Source of the DNA: Metaphire vulgaris
Taxonomy: Eukaryota > Annelida > Clitellata > Crassiclitellata > Megascolecidae
Assembly: GCA_018105865.1 (NCBI GenBank)
Contig: CM030864.1
Span: 12,654,009 to 12,718,008, forward strand
DNA: 64,000 nucleotides
Direction: 5' to 3'
This document shows, one piece after another, positions 50,201 through 57,974 of this stretch. The position numbers and the translations under genes were made by a program. Under the pieces are notes generated by a model, which did not search any database, was not told the origin of the DNA, and was given only the letters and a program-made list of their open reading frames with translations. How positions within the stretch are numbered: position 1 is the first letter of the stretch; every line of letters begins with the position of its first letter.

Positions 50201-51695
50201 GCTTTGTGTTGGCCCCAAGTGTACCCGCAGTTTAACCCCCATTTGGAATTTTGCATGATCTTGGTTAACGTTGTTGCCCTTGTGGGTCCACGTTGCTCAG
50301 TTCTGCCGTATTGTCGTGAAATAGACGAGTCCCATGAAGACATTGGTGACTATTTAGCCACCGATGAGGTCTCTGATAAGGTCTCAGAACCTCTTTGGAG
50401 TGGTTTTTAATTGTATTTCTGTGTCTTTCTCTGTTATTCTTAAAATATCCTTACAGAGCTTTTAATTCCCTAAAATTAAGGGCTTTTACAATTAACTTCT
50501 TCTTTTTTTGTTTGATTGCTTCTGATCTTTAATTGCTACTTGTGCATGGACATAGCAGACTCCAATGACTGCCATCAAAGACATATATGCACTATGGACA
50601 CTGTGTACTTTACTTTACGTGCAGTCATAATAAGCCACAGGTAATTAATCTTTGCATTGCGCAGGAATTTTGCATCAAATAAGCGAATGACTTATAGCAG
50701 TAATTTCCTGCTGCAGAAAACGATTGCAAGTGATAGTGTGTGTGAATGAAATGGATCCTTTCCCCTAATACTGTTGTCATGTGGCATGCGATTATATTTT
50801 CAGTGAGTGGGGTCATTGTGGTCTGTGCCGTGTGCATTGGCATCGTCAGTCTTCTCGTCATCCTCGGCGTTATGCGCATTCGCAATGCACAGCGTCACCA
50901 CCAGGATGTCAACATGGATGACAAGCAGGAAATGGAGTGGGATAACTCGGCCCTAACAATCACCGTCAACCCAATGGACCAGGAGGCATGACCGTTCTGT
51001 CACTCATTAGACACTTCCGATAATATTATCAGTGCTCTTCGTAATTATCAGCGATTTCAGCTGCTCTTAATTATGCATTATTATCTGATTTAATACGTTT
51101 TTAAACTTTGATTATAAAGATTTCTTTTAAATGTTTTCAGTTTGAAGCTGACCCACTTTTTGACTTTTTCAATCAACAGAACAGTGACGGGTCAGATCGC
51201 TGCCATCCCAAAATTTTAGACCCTCTTCGTGGGGAATCAGCCTCAAGCAAAGTGGGGGTTAAACCTCAAAAAATTCTTGTCAAATCAAACATGGAGATGA
51301 CCAAAAGTCTTTGTAATGCTACCTCAGATGGTTGTTACCTCTTTATCATACAGTCATCGTAGAATGATTCCAGTGTTTTAGACTCAATATTATTGTAGTA
51401 AAGAAATTTAGAAATCTATTTAGAATGTCTTTTATGAGAAACTGTTATTTTAAAAGGTTTCAATTTATGTAGTAAGACATTCGTTGTTTTTTAACAGACA
51501 CTTTATGAGGATGAAGGGCAGGACACCAGTCTACATGCAAATGAAACAGACAGCGAGGATGACGGCAGTTTCCATTACGAAAATGAAGTGGACAGTTCGG
51601 AAGAGGAGGAACAGGAGGAGGAGGAGGAGGAAGTCGACTCGGCAAAAGCAAAGAGGCGTGAGTTGGAGTGGGACAACTCGACTCTGTCCTTCTGA
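30103..51695 (+). CDS. CLSTN: Calsyntenin (16 exons, 963 residues)
   Basis: Type I membrane protein of the cadherin superfamily, known in animals as a postsynaptic adhesion protein and kinesin-1 cargo adaptor. Exons: 30103-30229, 32855-32947, 34534-34726, 38676-38884, 39583-39729, 41768-41959, 43247-43513, 44402-44713, 45322-45476, 46223-46374, 47091-47301, 47809-47971, 48354-48499, 49812-49956, 50804-50985, 51498-51695. They join in one frame to 963 residues (human CLSTN1 is about 980). Order: signal peptide, two cadherin repeats (about 45-250), LNS/laminin-G-like domain (about 320-560), a calsyntenin-specific juxtamembrane region, transmembrane helix (about 841-861), and a tail with MEWDNS (881-886), an acidic run and terminal LEWDNSTLSF. 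The intron before the last exon needs a GC donor; read-through gives a shorter tail. The start at 30103 is supported by the signal peptide that follows. Confidence 0.95.
30731..30800 (+). mobile_element. Non-LTR retrotransposon 3' tail with (ATT)n
   Basis: 'cagtggttctcacacagggc agaccctactgaaccacttt' followed by GTT/ATT units; the clearest copy of the shared tail in the window. Confidence 0.7.
31040..31162 (+). mobile_element. LINE/SINE 3' tail ending (GATT)n
   Basis: 'ttggtgcaccatcggctgat' through 'ggcgctatagaagtt' and then GATT units; same family as 22165-22440. Confidence 0.65.
31712..31757. repeat. (AT)n microsatellite
   Basis: 46-bp AT dinucleotide run in calsyntenin intron 1. Confidence 0.95.
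32285..32645 (-). mobile_element. Non-LTR retrotransposon ORF2 C-terminal fragment
   Basis: An intact 116-codon minus-strand frame contains VHKRRLNWFGHAKRMN and GRPRKRWMDN, then a terminal 'D..KW..F' motif. This is the usual C-terminal region of RTE/jockey-type reverse transcriptases ('RL.WFGH..RM....GRP..RW.D'). Confidence 0.85.
32855..32947 (+). CDS. CLSTN: Calsyntenin exon 2 (YHGI, start of cadherin 1)
   Basis: Encodes VYHGIMKEDAVEGDEVELDV and onward; the YHGI motif opens the first cadherin repeat in calsyntenins. The segment between YHGI and the next exon's G(D/E)(V/I)CG is roughly ten residues shorter than in vertebrates. The acceptor (attcaag) is weak, so the start is somewhat uncertain. 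Confidence 0.78.
33320..33830 (+). mobile_element. Non-LTR retrotransposon ORF2 fragment, degenerate
   Basis: Broken + frames show YGCKTWTIAKDLERRILAFE and INCYRKILRIG, then ITNEELRRRIQ, a well-known RT C-terminal stretch. The later part ends NRKEWQKTLEMALYTNNDEP then a GAT-rich tail. A short relative of the last part is at 36970-37065. Confidence 0.8.
34534..34726 (+). CDS. CLSTN: Calsyntenin exon 3 (cadherin 1)
   Basis: Encodes GDVCGYTVFNNGSQTLPFRV and LIDRSTGRAKVV, then the YNFEIAAHSC strand. This matches the 'G.(I/V)CG ... PF ... (D)(R/K)STG ... Y.F...A.DC' pattern of cadherin repeat 1. Ends in phase 2 at gtgagt. Confidence 0.93.
34900..35000 (+). mobile_element. Short LINE remnant (AARD.Q.WKEL)
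   Basis: Encodes MAARDKQKWKELVQIHCPT, nearly the same as 54318-54415 (ARDRQMWKELIQTHRPT). A retrotransposon ORF2 C-terminal fragment with stop codons after it. Confidence 0.65.
35207..35345 (-). mobile_element. SINE/LINE tail with (TTA)n
   Basis: (TTA)n at 35207-35251 is followed by 'gcaagacaatttcttaagcgc...aaagtcaagagcgctttaca', resembling 63313-63365 after another (TTA)n array. Both arrays are therefore tails of the same repeat. Confidence 0.6.
36120..36485 (+). mobile_element. CR1/L2-like LINE ORF2 C-terminus and 3' end
   Basis: Encodes LLVPPQSKTPKFGERSFARG and NPALWNSLPDNVT, then FIRNLKTHLF and a stop; the standard end of CR1/L2 reverse-transcriptase ORFs. Followed by 'gtgctatataaattgtcaat' and an (AATA)n tail. 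Confidence 0.88.
36970..37065 (+). mobile_element. Small LINE fragment related to 33700-33800
   Basis: 'caccaacaggcgctgagccc acggttattgatg' parallels 'caccaacaatgatgagcccatggttaatgatg' at 33757. Too short to classify further. Confidence 0.45.
38062..38477. mobile_element. DNA transposon fragment with long inverted ends (GGGGCTGTCCATTAATTA)
   Basis: Left GGGGCTGTCCATTAATTATG and right CGTAATTAATGGACAGCCCC are inverted repeats of about 28 bp. The interior is made of gtcaacaactgtcaa and gaccccc(c) blocks in both orientations. No ORF; target duplication unclear. It lies 199 bp before calsyntenin exon 4. Confidence 0.8.
38676..38884 (+). CDS. CLSTN: Calsyntenin exon 4 (cadherin linker VNEY and cadherin 2)
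   Basis: Encodes the calcium-binding linker VEDVNEYNPDW, then YKAEASEGQ, AVDRDG and MTPDVPFEVDGDG, diagnostic of cadherin repeat 2. Ends in phase 1. Confidence 0.95.
39583..39729 (+). CDS. CLSTN: Calsyntenin exon 5 (end of cadherin 2)
   Basis: Encodes FLRNTEPLDFNQRHDYIVEV then VAEDCGYRRSD and VEVKPICRSEW. The 'KP.C...W' ending marks the boundary after cadherin 2. Phase 1 at both ends. Confidence 0.94.
41768..41959 (+). CDS. CLSTN: Calsyntenin exon 6 (linker, HIGKGCD)
   Basis: Encodes ISDRVEFVPKESQKL, then LRLCDGVCNLTRLSVTVTL and STGHIGKGCDHDTFS ending in LC. The 'HIGKGCDRDT' motif is calsyntenin-specific. Acceptor tcgttgtag, donor gtgagg. Confidence 0.94.
42368..42780 (+). mobile_element. 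Non-LTR retrotransposon ORF2 C-terminal fragment (frameshifted)
   Basis: Encodes MEVTRKRRMKWTGHVLRMDE and RIFNYKLEGRRSK, then a two-base insertion shifts the frame relative to the inverted copy at 48972-49430. Confidence 0.85.
43247..43513 (+). CDS. CLSTN: Calsyntenin exon 7 (LNS domain, first part)
   Basis: Encodes VDLLPSSSFKGL, TDNGHKREQIFAFDGKSA and FTISAWIKHE, then GKETIVCHSDGE. These match the N-terminal strands of the laminin-G/pentraxin-like domain in calsyntenins. Confidence 0.94.
44402..44713 (+). CDS. CLSTN: Calsyntenin exon 8 (LNS domain, core)
   Basis: Encodes MNRHHYSLFLHNCHLILLLR, WHHYAVSVNYPEVQIYVDG and LVVGACWHG, matching 'MNRHHYSL', 'WHHY......V.(L/I)YVDG' and 'VGACW' of the family. 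Phase 1 at both ends. Confidence 0.95.
45322..45476 (+). CDS. CLSTN: Calsyntenin exon 9 (FNGFLAGLTL)
   Basis: Encodes GGEGQMFQHFNGFLAGLTLL, then VIQCLTSCQERLDF, the last strand of the LNS domain and its cysteine pair. Donor gtaatc, phase 0. Confidence 0.93.
45480..45830 (-). mobile_element. Probable retrotransposon remnant
   Basis: An 88-codon minus-strand frame contains KALIDCIHEMLGLHLIHDTV and KNRQYSFTSRF, which resembles the end of some non-LTR reverse-transcriptase ORFs. The call is tentative. Confidence 0.4.
46223..46374 (+). CDS. CLSTN: Calsyntenin exon 10
   Basis: Encodes a calsyntenin mid-region with VEKLIQRVSYVNTGTFPATG, aligning with 'A..HI.Y.N.R.FPTPG'. Contains NIT and NTG, of which NIT is a possible N-glycosylation site. 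Ends in phase 2. Confidence 0.9.
47091..47301 (+). CDS. CLSTN: Calsyntenin exon 11
   Basis: Begins by completing TCANGRQVTVEKVNSTIFVY and continues as a hydrophilic stretch to DPKLT. It aligns in place with the variable acidic region before the 'DTC.V.V' motif. The donor gtaaca is in phase 0; identity here is low, so the 3' boundary rests mainly on phase. Confidence 0.83.
47809..47971 (+). CDS. CLSTN: Calsyntenin exon 12 (LDSCVVHV)
   Basis: Encodes KYQELESERYQLDSCVVHVN, then an amphipathic stretch to SDDGLVIAG, matching 'DL.(T/S)C.V.V....L' and 'G..(F/I)(T/A)G' of calsyntenins. Phase 0 in, phase 1 out. Confidence 0.92.
48354..48499 (+). CDS. CLSTN: Calsyntenin exon 13 (CTEMNGRFVSN)
   Basis: Encodes HYEQVLSAVVYANSRPEELN, then FRLSCTEMNGRFVSNQLSV, matching 'YE.VL....Y.N......R.F.L.CSE.NGR(Y/F)(I/V)SN'. 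Donor gtaagc, phase 0. Confidence 0.95.
48972..49430 (-). mobile_element. Non-LTR retrotransposon ORF2 C-terminal fragment (intact frame)
   Basis: 99-codon minus-strand frame with MEVIRKRRMKWTGHILRMDE, RLKRRWADGLEEDLH and RELWRGVMEKS. Same family as 42368-42780 in inverted orientation, 6 kb apart, both within calsyntenin introns. Confidence 0.88.
49812..49956 (+). CDS. CLSTN: Calsyntenin exon 14 (juxtamembrane)
   Basis: Encodes a hydrophilic juxtamembrane stretch starting FEVAHPVYQPTVAPHA. Low similarity, but the position, phase (0 in, 1 out) and splice sites (tctttag, gttatt) fit. In other calsyntenins this is where ectodomain shedding occurs. Confidence 0.85.
50804..50985 (+). CDS. CLSTN: Calsyntenin exon 15: membrane helix and first W-acidic motif; GC donor or stop
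   Basis: Encodes VSGVIVVCAVCIGIVSLLVI and LGVMRIRNAQRHH (membrane helix and stop-transfer), then MEWDNSALTITVNPMDQE. The MEWDNS motif matches kinesin-light-chain-binding W-acidic motifs. The exon must end at GAG before gcatga (a GC donor) to join the last exon. Without splicing it reads Ala then TGA at 50989-50991. Confidence 0.88.
51498..51695 (+). CDS. CLSTN: Calsyntenin last exon: acidic tail and second W-acidic motif
   Basis: Encodes TLYEDEGQDTSLHANETDSE, then a glutamate-rich run and the C-terminal LEWDNSTLSF with TGA at 51693-51695. The LEWD(D/N)STLS ending is diagnostic of calsyntenins. Acceptor ttaacag, phase 0. Confidence 0.95.
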   Translation, partial: TLYEDEGQDTSLHANETDSEDDGSFHYENEVDSSEEEEQEEEEEEVDSAKAKRRELEWDNSTLSF

Positions 51696-52687
51696 TCGTC
51701 ACTTGGGTCGTCCTGAACGGTCACTCCTTGATCACTCGTGGGAGGGAGATCTGTAGGTAGATCGAACCTACACAGACTTACGAAGACATTTCCATAGTTT
51801 AAATCGATATGCTGGAACATTTGCATGACAATGCGATTAGTGTAGGCAAACATTGCTCTGTGAGGCTGGTCACAGAACTTTCAACTTCTATTGTAAAGTT
51901 GCTGTGAATAATTTCTAACTGATATTTACTGATAAAGAGCATTGCTTTTATTCTGACGTCTATTTTGGATTCGATGCCGGTAATGAATATTCATAGAGGA
52001 TGTCACTGTTAATGATACTCTTGCTTTGAAATTTTAAAAAATCTGGTTCTAGTCTTTTAAGGTATCTTCTACATTTCTACTTTGCTTTTATTTTGTGACA
52101 GCTCAAAATGTGGCATTGAGCTAGTGAGTAATGTTATTTTCTAGAATTAATGGCACGTTCACATTCCTTGATTTGTCTGCATTGCACTGTGTGACCGGTG
52201 CTTAGTTCATAGTTAGTGATTAACCATTTGTACAATACTGTGTAAAGTATGACACCCGAGTTGGGTTGTTGCTGTTGTTGTTGTTGTATTTAATGTTGTT
52301 GCTTACAGGTAATTAAGTTAAGCGTAATGTATTTGAGTGTACAGCTGTACACAGACATTGTTAGAGTGTGTTGTGTATTCCTGCATACTATTGAGTGTTA
52401 GCATTGTTTGTTGGACATATGCCAGACAGATTGCATTTCTTCTTAAATATTGTATCTTTGTGTCCAGTTTGCTTTTTGGTGATTTGTGATTTTCATTTTA
52501 TGTATTTGGCAATTACTTTTTGGGAAAATTCTGTGAATTTTCTCTCTTTTGAGTCGATCTCCTTTCATTTTGAATTTTTTCTTGTTTTGTTCTGTTTCTT
52601 TTTTAAATATTTGATGACATTTGAATTCTATTTGCTCTAATTTTGCTTCATTTTTCAAGTATTATGTAAAATAGCAAATCATGTTTC

Positions 52688-52720
52688 TATTTATTTATTT
52701 ATTTATTTATTTATTTATCT
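52688..52720. repeat. (TTTA)n microsatellite
   Basis: Tetranucleotide run in the calsyntenin downstream region. Confidence 0.9.
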
Positions 52721-53384
52721 GATATATTGTATTATGATTTGAATTTAATTATCCCAGTGATGATATTTTTAGTATATGCAATTTGAGAAGATTTCTTGAG
52801 AATTATTTTAGAATTTTAAGAGAATCTCTCTGCTCGTATTTTGTGTTTGAAATCGTGCATGCTTTGGAAAGACACGCACAGTTCTGCATGATGCCTAGGT
52901 TCAGGTTAATGGTTTGGTGTGGCATCACTGTCAGGCTTGGCCAATGCCACGCGAAGGATGCAAGGATATTATTCACAAAGTGCAATATTAAGATTTAACA
53001 ACGCGTGAAAATTCAAATGTGAATAGCAATGAATATGGGACATTTCATTTGTTGACATTAGCAAGATGTAATTGATTTCTAACTGCATTCATAAAGATCG
53101 TGAATCTTTTATTCCAACTGCTAAGTTAGGACACTATCACAATAGCAATATTTTATCTGCTAATGTAAAGAAAGCTCCAACTCATAGTTGATATGGAAGA
53201 AAAATAATGTATCATTTTGGTTTTCAACTAGCTTAATTTTAACCAACTGGTAATTAATTGGTTTATGTTCATTTTCTCTCGTTATCGGTCGAATGGTATT
53301 TGTGTTGGTTTAACTTCGAGTTCTAATACTGTTGCAAAGAAGATGAGGATGGGGTATTTGCAGGGGACAAGGGGAATTCCTGGT

Positions 53385-53520
53385 CACTGTCTCCCTCCAC
53401 CTCCCAACTGGTCCACTCTATACATGGGAATGGAGATGTTTCATGTCGTCATTAACTTATTAAACTAACTTATTTAGCATAATGAAGAGGTTGAAAATTG
53501 TTTACCCCCCATCCACTGGT
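53385..53520. repeat. Dispersed repeat related to 5040-5255
   Basis: 'ctggtccactctatacatgg', 'catgtcgtcattaacttatt', 'cataatgaa' and a C-run occur in the same order as at 5138-5245. Confidence 0.55.
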
Positions 53521-54304
53521 CTTCTGCAAATGATCCATTGGGTATATTGCAAAGGTTCCTGACAGTTTTATTTGTCTGACTTTCGCTACTGGTACTGATT
53601 TGGTTTGAATTAACCGGATATGAAATGTCGGTGAGTCAGAACGGAAATTGATGCCTGAGTTGTTGTTGTAGTGTGTTTCAATCGGCGGTTGGTGTCTGTG
53701 TTTTAGCTTCCGTTGTTTTGTGAACAATTTTGAGATAAAGTTTAGAAGATGATTTACTCATCGTAATAGAATTAAGTGTCTTTTGATTAGATTGGAGATT
53801 TCGGTTAATCGAATCATTCCTTGTCGATTCAAAAACTGCTTTCAGGTGAACGACGTAGGAAACTTTCTGAAGAAGAAATTGCACAGCAATGTTCCCAAAC
53901 CATCTGAGAGAAAGTCAGCAAAACCTCAGCGTGATGTGTCAAGCAGCTTGCCATATATTTGGTCGTGTGTATTAGAGTGTTATTGCTGATTTTCCGCACT
54001 TTATGCCTCCATGACAGCATTTCCAAAGTGCTACACCTGCAATGACTCACACATTTATTACATTCAAGCTGGTTTTTGTCGTTGGCTGCAATATAGCATT
54101 TCACCATTTAAAGAAATCTCTGTTAGAAATGTAGTTTATCTTTCAAGGTTTAATGCATTGTTTGAAGGATATTATAATTGAAGTGAATGTTACATGGAAC
54201 TTTCCATTTTTATGAAAAAATGTATTGTAAAAGATTGGGTTTGTTAAAAAATCAGATTTAGTGATGACACTAAAAGAGGACGTGGAAGAAATGCAAATGA
54301 ACTT

Positions 54305-54415
54305 CATCCAAATGACCAATTAGGCAGCAAGAGACAGACAGATGTGGAAGGAACTCATTCAGACCCATCGTCCAACCCCCAATAGGGAACGACTGAAGGA
54401 AAGAAAGAAGAGTGA
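54305..54415 (+). mobile_element. Short LINE remnant (ARDRQMWKELIQTHRPT)
   Basis: Same coding remnant as at 34900-35000, here better preserved. Confidence 0.65.
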
Positions 54416-54628
54416 TGACTTTGCCAAGTTCCTTCTGCTGATTATCTTGGTGCTAGTCTATTTTGCCTTCCTTTGCAGGTTGCATTTCCTCAGAGCAAAC
54501 GATTTAGGAACTTCTGTTGGCATTGCTTCTCGATTGGGCGCAAACATTTAGCAACAAACGAACCATTTGCAAGAATTCTGACGCTCTTGGTGCATGTTTC
54601 ACATTGTGGGTACCCATGCCACCACTAA

Positions 54629-54770
54629 GGTGCGCCTCTAGCGAATGCCCGTGCAACTACTAAATGGCGCCTCTAGCGAATGCTAGTGCAACTACTAAAT
54701 GGTGCCTCTAGCGAATGCCCGTGCAACTACTAAATGGCGCCTCTAGCGAATGCCCGTGCAACTACTAGAG
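54629..54770. repeat. 35-bp tandem repeat, four copies
   Basis: Unit 'aaatggcgcctctagcgaat gcccgtgcaactact', nearly identical copies. Confidence 0.9.
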
Positions 54771-55229
54771 ATTGCAGCAGCGCCCAAAAGATGCTCTTCG
54801 AGTCTTCGTCGTCGTCAACTTCATCACTTTCGTATAATAATGCTACATGAAAAGTCGACCAGTGAATTTGTCAATGTCCAATAATAATTATGTGTCTATC
54901 TTGTTGACCTGCTAATGGTCATCAACTCTCTAACTGGGTTTGGGAACGAGCCCCAGTCTCCCAAAATTTATGATAATAATAGATTCAAATCTTGAGTTTT
55001 GAAGCATATTTGCAGACCATATGACAACTGTTCGGCAACCGTGGCCCTCGTTTTCTAATTTTTTTCTTTGTTTCTGCAAGTCTCACACTAGTCTTCGCCT
55101 GAGTAGAAGCGGCAATTAGATCTTTGATATGTCTCGGGCTCTTCAATTTAAGTTATTGCTAATGTCTATCATCAAAACTAAGAGAATGCGAGAAACAGTT
55201 TTAGTAGGAAATTCGAGGCGATTACGGCC

Positions 55230-55685
55230 ATTAGCGGATTTAGCGTCGCCACGGGGGAAAGCAAATGGGGGCAATTGCCCCCTCCCCAACCTGCCCCAGA
55301 CCACCTACCAACCTACCAGATTCGTGCAAATCCGGTGGAAAAGTTATTTATGAAGGGGGTGGGAAGGTGCGAAAGAAATCTGACACGACAACCTCCTTTT
55401 GCCTACCCCCAACCAAAAATTCGCGTCCAAATGCCCACCACGTTAAAATGCTAACCGCGTTCAAATGTTCACCGCGTTCAAATGCTCACCGCGTCCAAAT
55501 GCCCACCGCGTCCAAATACCCTCCGCGTCCAAATGCTCACCGCGTTCAAATGTTCACCGCGTTCAAATGCACATATTTCGGAACCGTTAGCGTCGCAACG
55601 AGGGAAATGGAGGAACCCCCCCCCTAACACGCCAGTCAGCCCCCCTTCCTTCCCCCCAACCAAACACTCCTGACGACGCCACTAA
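55230..55685. mobile_element. hAT-like non-autonomous element with internal minisatellite
   Basis: Left ATTAGCGGATTTAGCGTCG, right GACGACGCCACTAA, 456 bp, flanked by exact ttacggcc repeats (55222-55229, 55686-55693). Inside, 55434-55570 is an array of about eight units of a 17-18 bp repeat (caccgcgt.caaatg). Confidence 0.88.
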
Positions 55686-56369
55686 TTACGGCCAAAATGT
55701 CTGGTGCAAATGAATCACTACAAAGTCCCCCTCCGAGACCCATCTGGGCATGTGTTTGGGGGCCTCAGGCTCCCTAAGCCTGAATCTAGCCCCCAAAATT
55801 ATTTCAGGCTCAAATGGCGTTGCGGGCTCAAAAGCAAGGGATGCGAGAGAATCTTCGGGTTCAGCGCCCCACCCACACCCCTCCAACCTAAAATCCTGGC
55901 TACATCCCTGGCAGTCTGACCTCTTGTTTTAATCGCATTGGTCTTTGTGCTGTGCAAATGGGCTCCGGACAGGCTTGGAGTTGAAGCACGATTAATTGTG
56001 AAAGTAAAGCCTATTAACCTATATTAGCCTCAACAAGAATTCACCGTTACGAACAAATGACAGACACTCTGGACATAAAAAACCCCTTTAATAAGGACAC
56101 AAATGGCAAAAAGGAAAGGAATTCACCGGAAATAGGCTTTTGTTTGAAACTGTCGGCGCAAATACCAGAGATCCTCGACCATCCCAAAACAATCGTCCTC
56201 AGTCAATCATTTAGCTTCTATGGCGCAGTGCCCTTGTGTTTGCGCCCAGGGCATCAGTCGATGGTTGACCATGTCTATAGCCGCGGTGTCAATGTCGGAG
56301 AGGTCAGTCGGATCAGCGGAGAGCAATCTAAGGGAGGCGGATAGGCCATGCCAACCGGTAAACAGAATC

Positions 56370-56920
56370 TTGTGGATTTATATAGCGCTTACAAATTAGT
56401 ACCGTAGTAGCTGCTTATTCTTAGGCGCTTAGTATTTTAATAATTTAAAATGGCTGTATAGGAAAGGTAGGGTTACCAGATCAGTTGGAAAGAATTTAAG
56501 GACACACAAAACACATTGGCTTCTCAGACTTTTAAGGACGTTAAAGAAGCACAAAAAACTAGTGATGACTAGCTTTTTTTGCTTGTCAGACATTTTTAGG
56601 GCGTAACAGACGCAAAAAAGGCATAAAGAACTAATGATGACCAGTTTTAGCAATCAATATCAATCAATAAAAAAGTAATTTTAATCTAGAGTAATGTCCG
56701 AAATCGGTAGTCACTATTTTAAATGAAATTTAAGGACATTTAATGTCTTATTAAGGACAAACGCATGAAATGTAAGGACATTTTGTGTCCTTATTAAGGA
56801 CAAACGTCCTTAAGGACGGGGCAACGGAATTTAAGGACTGCCCTTATCATTTAAGGACGTCTGGTAACCCTAAGGAAAGGCGCAAAGCTCAGCTATGCAA
56901 TGGGCCATGTATCCGCCGTA
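56370..56920 (-). mobile_element. LINE/SINE TATAGCGC tail split by a nested hAT-like element
   Basis: 'cttgtggatttatatagcgc ttacaaa...agctgcttattcttaggcgctta' and 'ggctgtataggaaagg' continue after the nested element at 56881. The nested insertion (56468-56872) is therefore younger. Confidence 0.7.
56468..56872. mobile_element. hAT-like non-autonomous element (TAGGGTTACCAGA ends)
   Basis: Left TAGGGTTACCAGA, right TCTGGTAACCCTA, 405 bp, exact 8-bp repeats aggaaagg on both sides (56460-56467, 56873-56880). Interior has many 'taaggac' repeats and one TTTTTTGCTTGTCAGA motif. Confidence 0.92.
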
Positions 56921-57124
56921 TAGGCCTAAGACGGTTAGACGAATCTGGTCAAACCCAACAGCGCTACAATGTAGGCCTCTAACTGAGTGAATGTCCAAAG
57001 GCCTAATGCTCAGCACTTTTAAGTTCTTAATATTCACAGCAACTACATTTTACGAAACAAAACGCTTGACAAATTCATAGCCAAAATAAAAAGTTTGGGC
57101 TCTAAGTTTGATGGCTCACATGTG

Positions 57125-57126
<2 letters not shown>

Positions 57127-57187
<61 letters not shown>
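57127..57187. repeat. (AT)n microsatellite
   Basis: Perfect AT dinucleotide array of about 60 bp. Confidence 0.95.
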
Positions 57188-57192
<5 letters not shown>

Positions 57193-57559
57193 TGTACATA
57201 TGATGTGTTAATATAATTAATTGTTCTCTTCTGCCTGTGAATTGTTTGATTTTTCTCGATTGATTTATTGATTTATCGCAGCCCGAAGCTCGCTTCTTCT
57301 TCAGTTTCCTGCAAATTATAGAAATTTTGTCGACGAACCTTTTAGACAGATTCATAATTTTTCCTATTTCTGAGACATTCCTATAGGTCAAATGTCTTCG
57401 ATAATTCTCTGCCCCTCCCCTCCCCCACCCGCACCCCATTCCGGTGTCTGATTAAGACCGAGGTGGACCGAACCCCGTCCATTTGCTGGTCTTCGCGATT
57501 GATTTACAGAATCTCTCCTCTTCCCTCTCATCCAGTGCCATTCCATCGACTCAGCTCAC

Positions 57560-57600
57560 GCTCTGATTGGTCGAATCGTCCGAACGCCCAGCCAATAGGC
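57560..57600. promoter_or_regulatory. Two CCAAT motifs upstream of Islet
   Basis: gattggtcg (inverted CCAAT, about 57566) and agccaatagg (about 57591) lie close together in a GC-richer stretch about 370 bp upstream of the proposed Islet start. No TATA box or start site can be assigned; tentative. Confidence 0.3.
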
Positions 57601-57955
57601 GTTCGTCTTTATCTGTCACGATTCCACGGCCGCTAATCCAGGTCCGATGGGAAAGACGGATGGAAGGCTTTTCCATGCGGCGGAGTCCGGCCGTAGTACC
57701 GTATATGTCGTTGGTACGGTGGAGAACAGACGCTCTTAGAAGGCATAGACGACGGATTTCTTTAAGGCCTAGATCGATCGAGAGGCGTTTAGATCGATTC
57801 AGAGCTGAATTCGTCTGCAGGATCAAGGCAATTGATGCGATAACTCTATGCTGTAGAAACAGTTAAACAGCCTAAGACATCGTCCGGTGCAAGAAATTGT
57901 CTCTCGCTAACAAGAAGAGGATTTAGTTTCTGGCGAAGAACCTCTGAATGTTTTA

Positions 57956-57974
57956 ATGGATTCTCCTAATTCAA
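57956..57974 (+). CDS. ISL: Islet first coding exon (six codons)
   Basis: ATG GAT TCT CCT AAT TCA A followed by a strong donor gtgagt. Phase 1 joins the LIM1 exon in frame, giving [15 protein letters not shown], about the length expected before LIM1. Two inverted/direct CCAAT motifs (about 57566 and 57593) lie 350-400 bp upstream. Short, so only moderately certain. Confidence 0.6.

Larger units (their letters stand above)
51696..57955. other. Spacer between calsyntenin and Islet genes
   Basis: Calsyntenin 3' UTR, then AT-rich sequence with no gene that I can support. Contains a TTTA run (52688-52720), a dispersed repeat (53385-53520), a LINE fragment (54305-54415), a 35-bp tandem array (54629-54770), hAT-like elements (55230-55685, 56468-56872), a dinucleotide AT array (57127-57187) and the presumed Islet promoter (57450-57955). 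Confidence 0.6.

Noticed and set aside
51108..51362. 84-codon ORF in the last calsyntenin intron
   Set aside because: No family similarity, no matching splice phase, and it would not repair the GC-donor junction.
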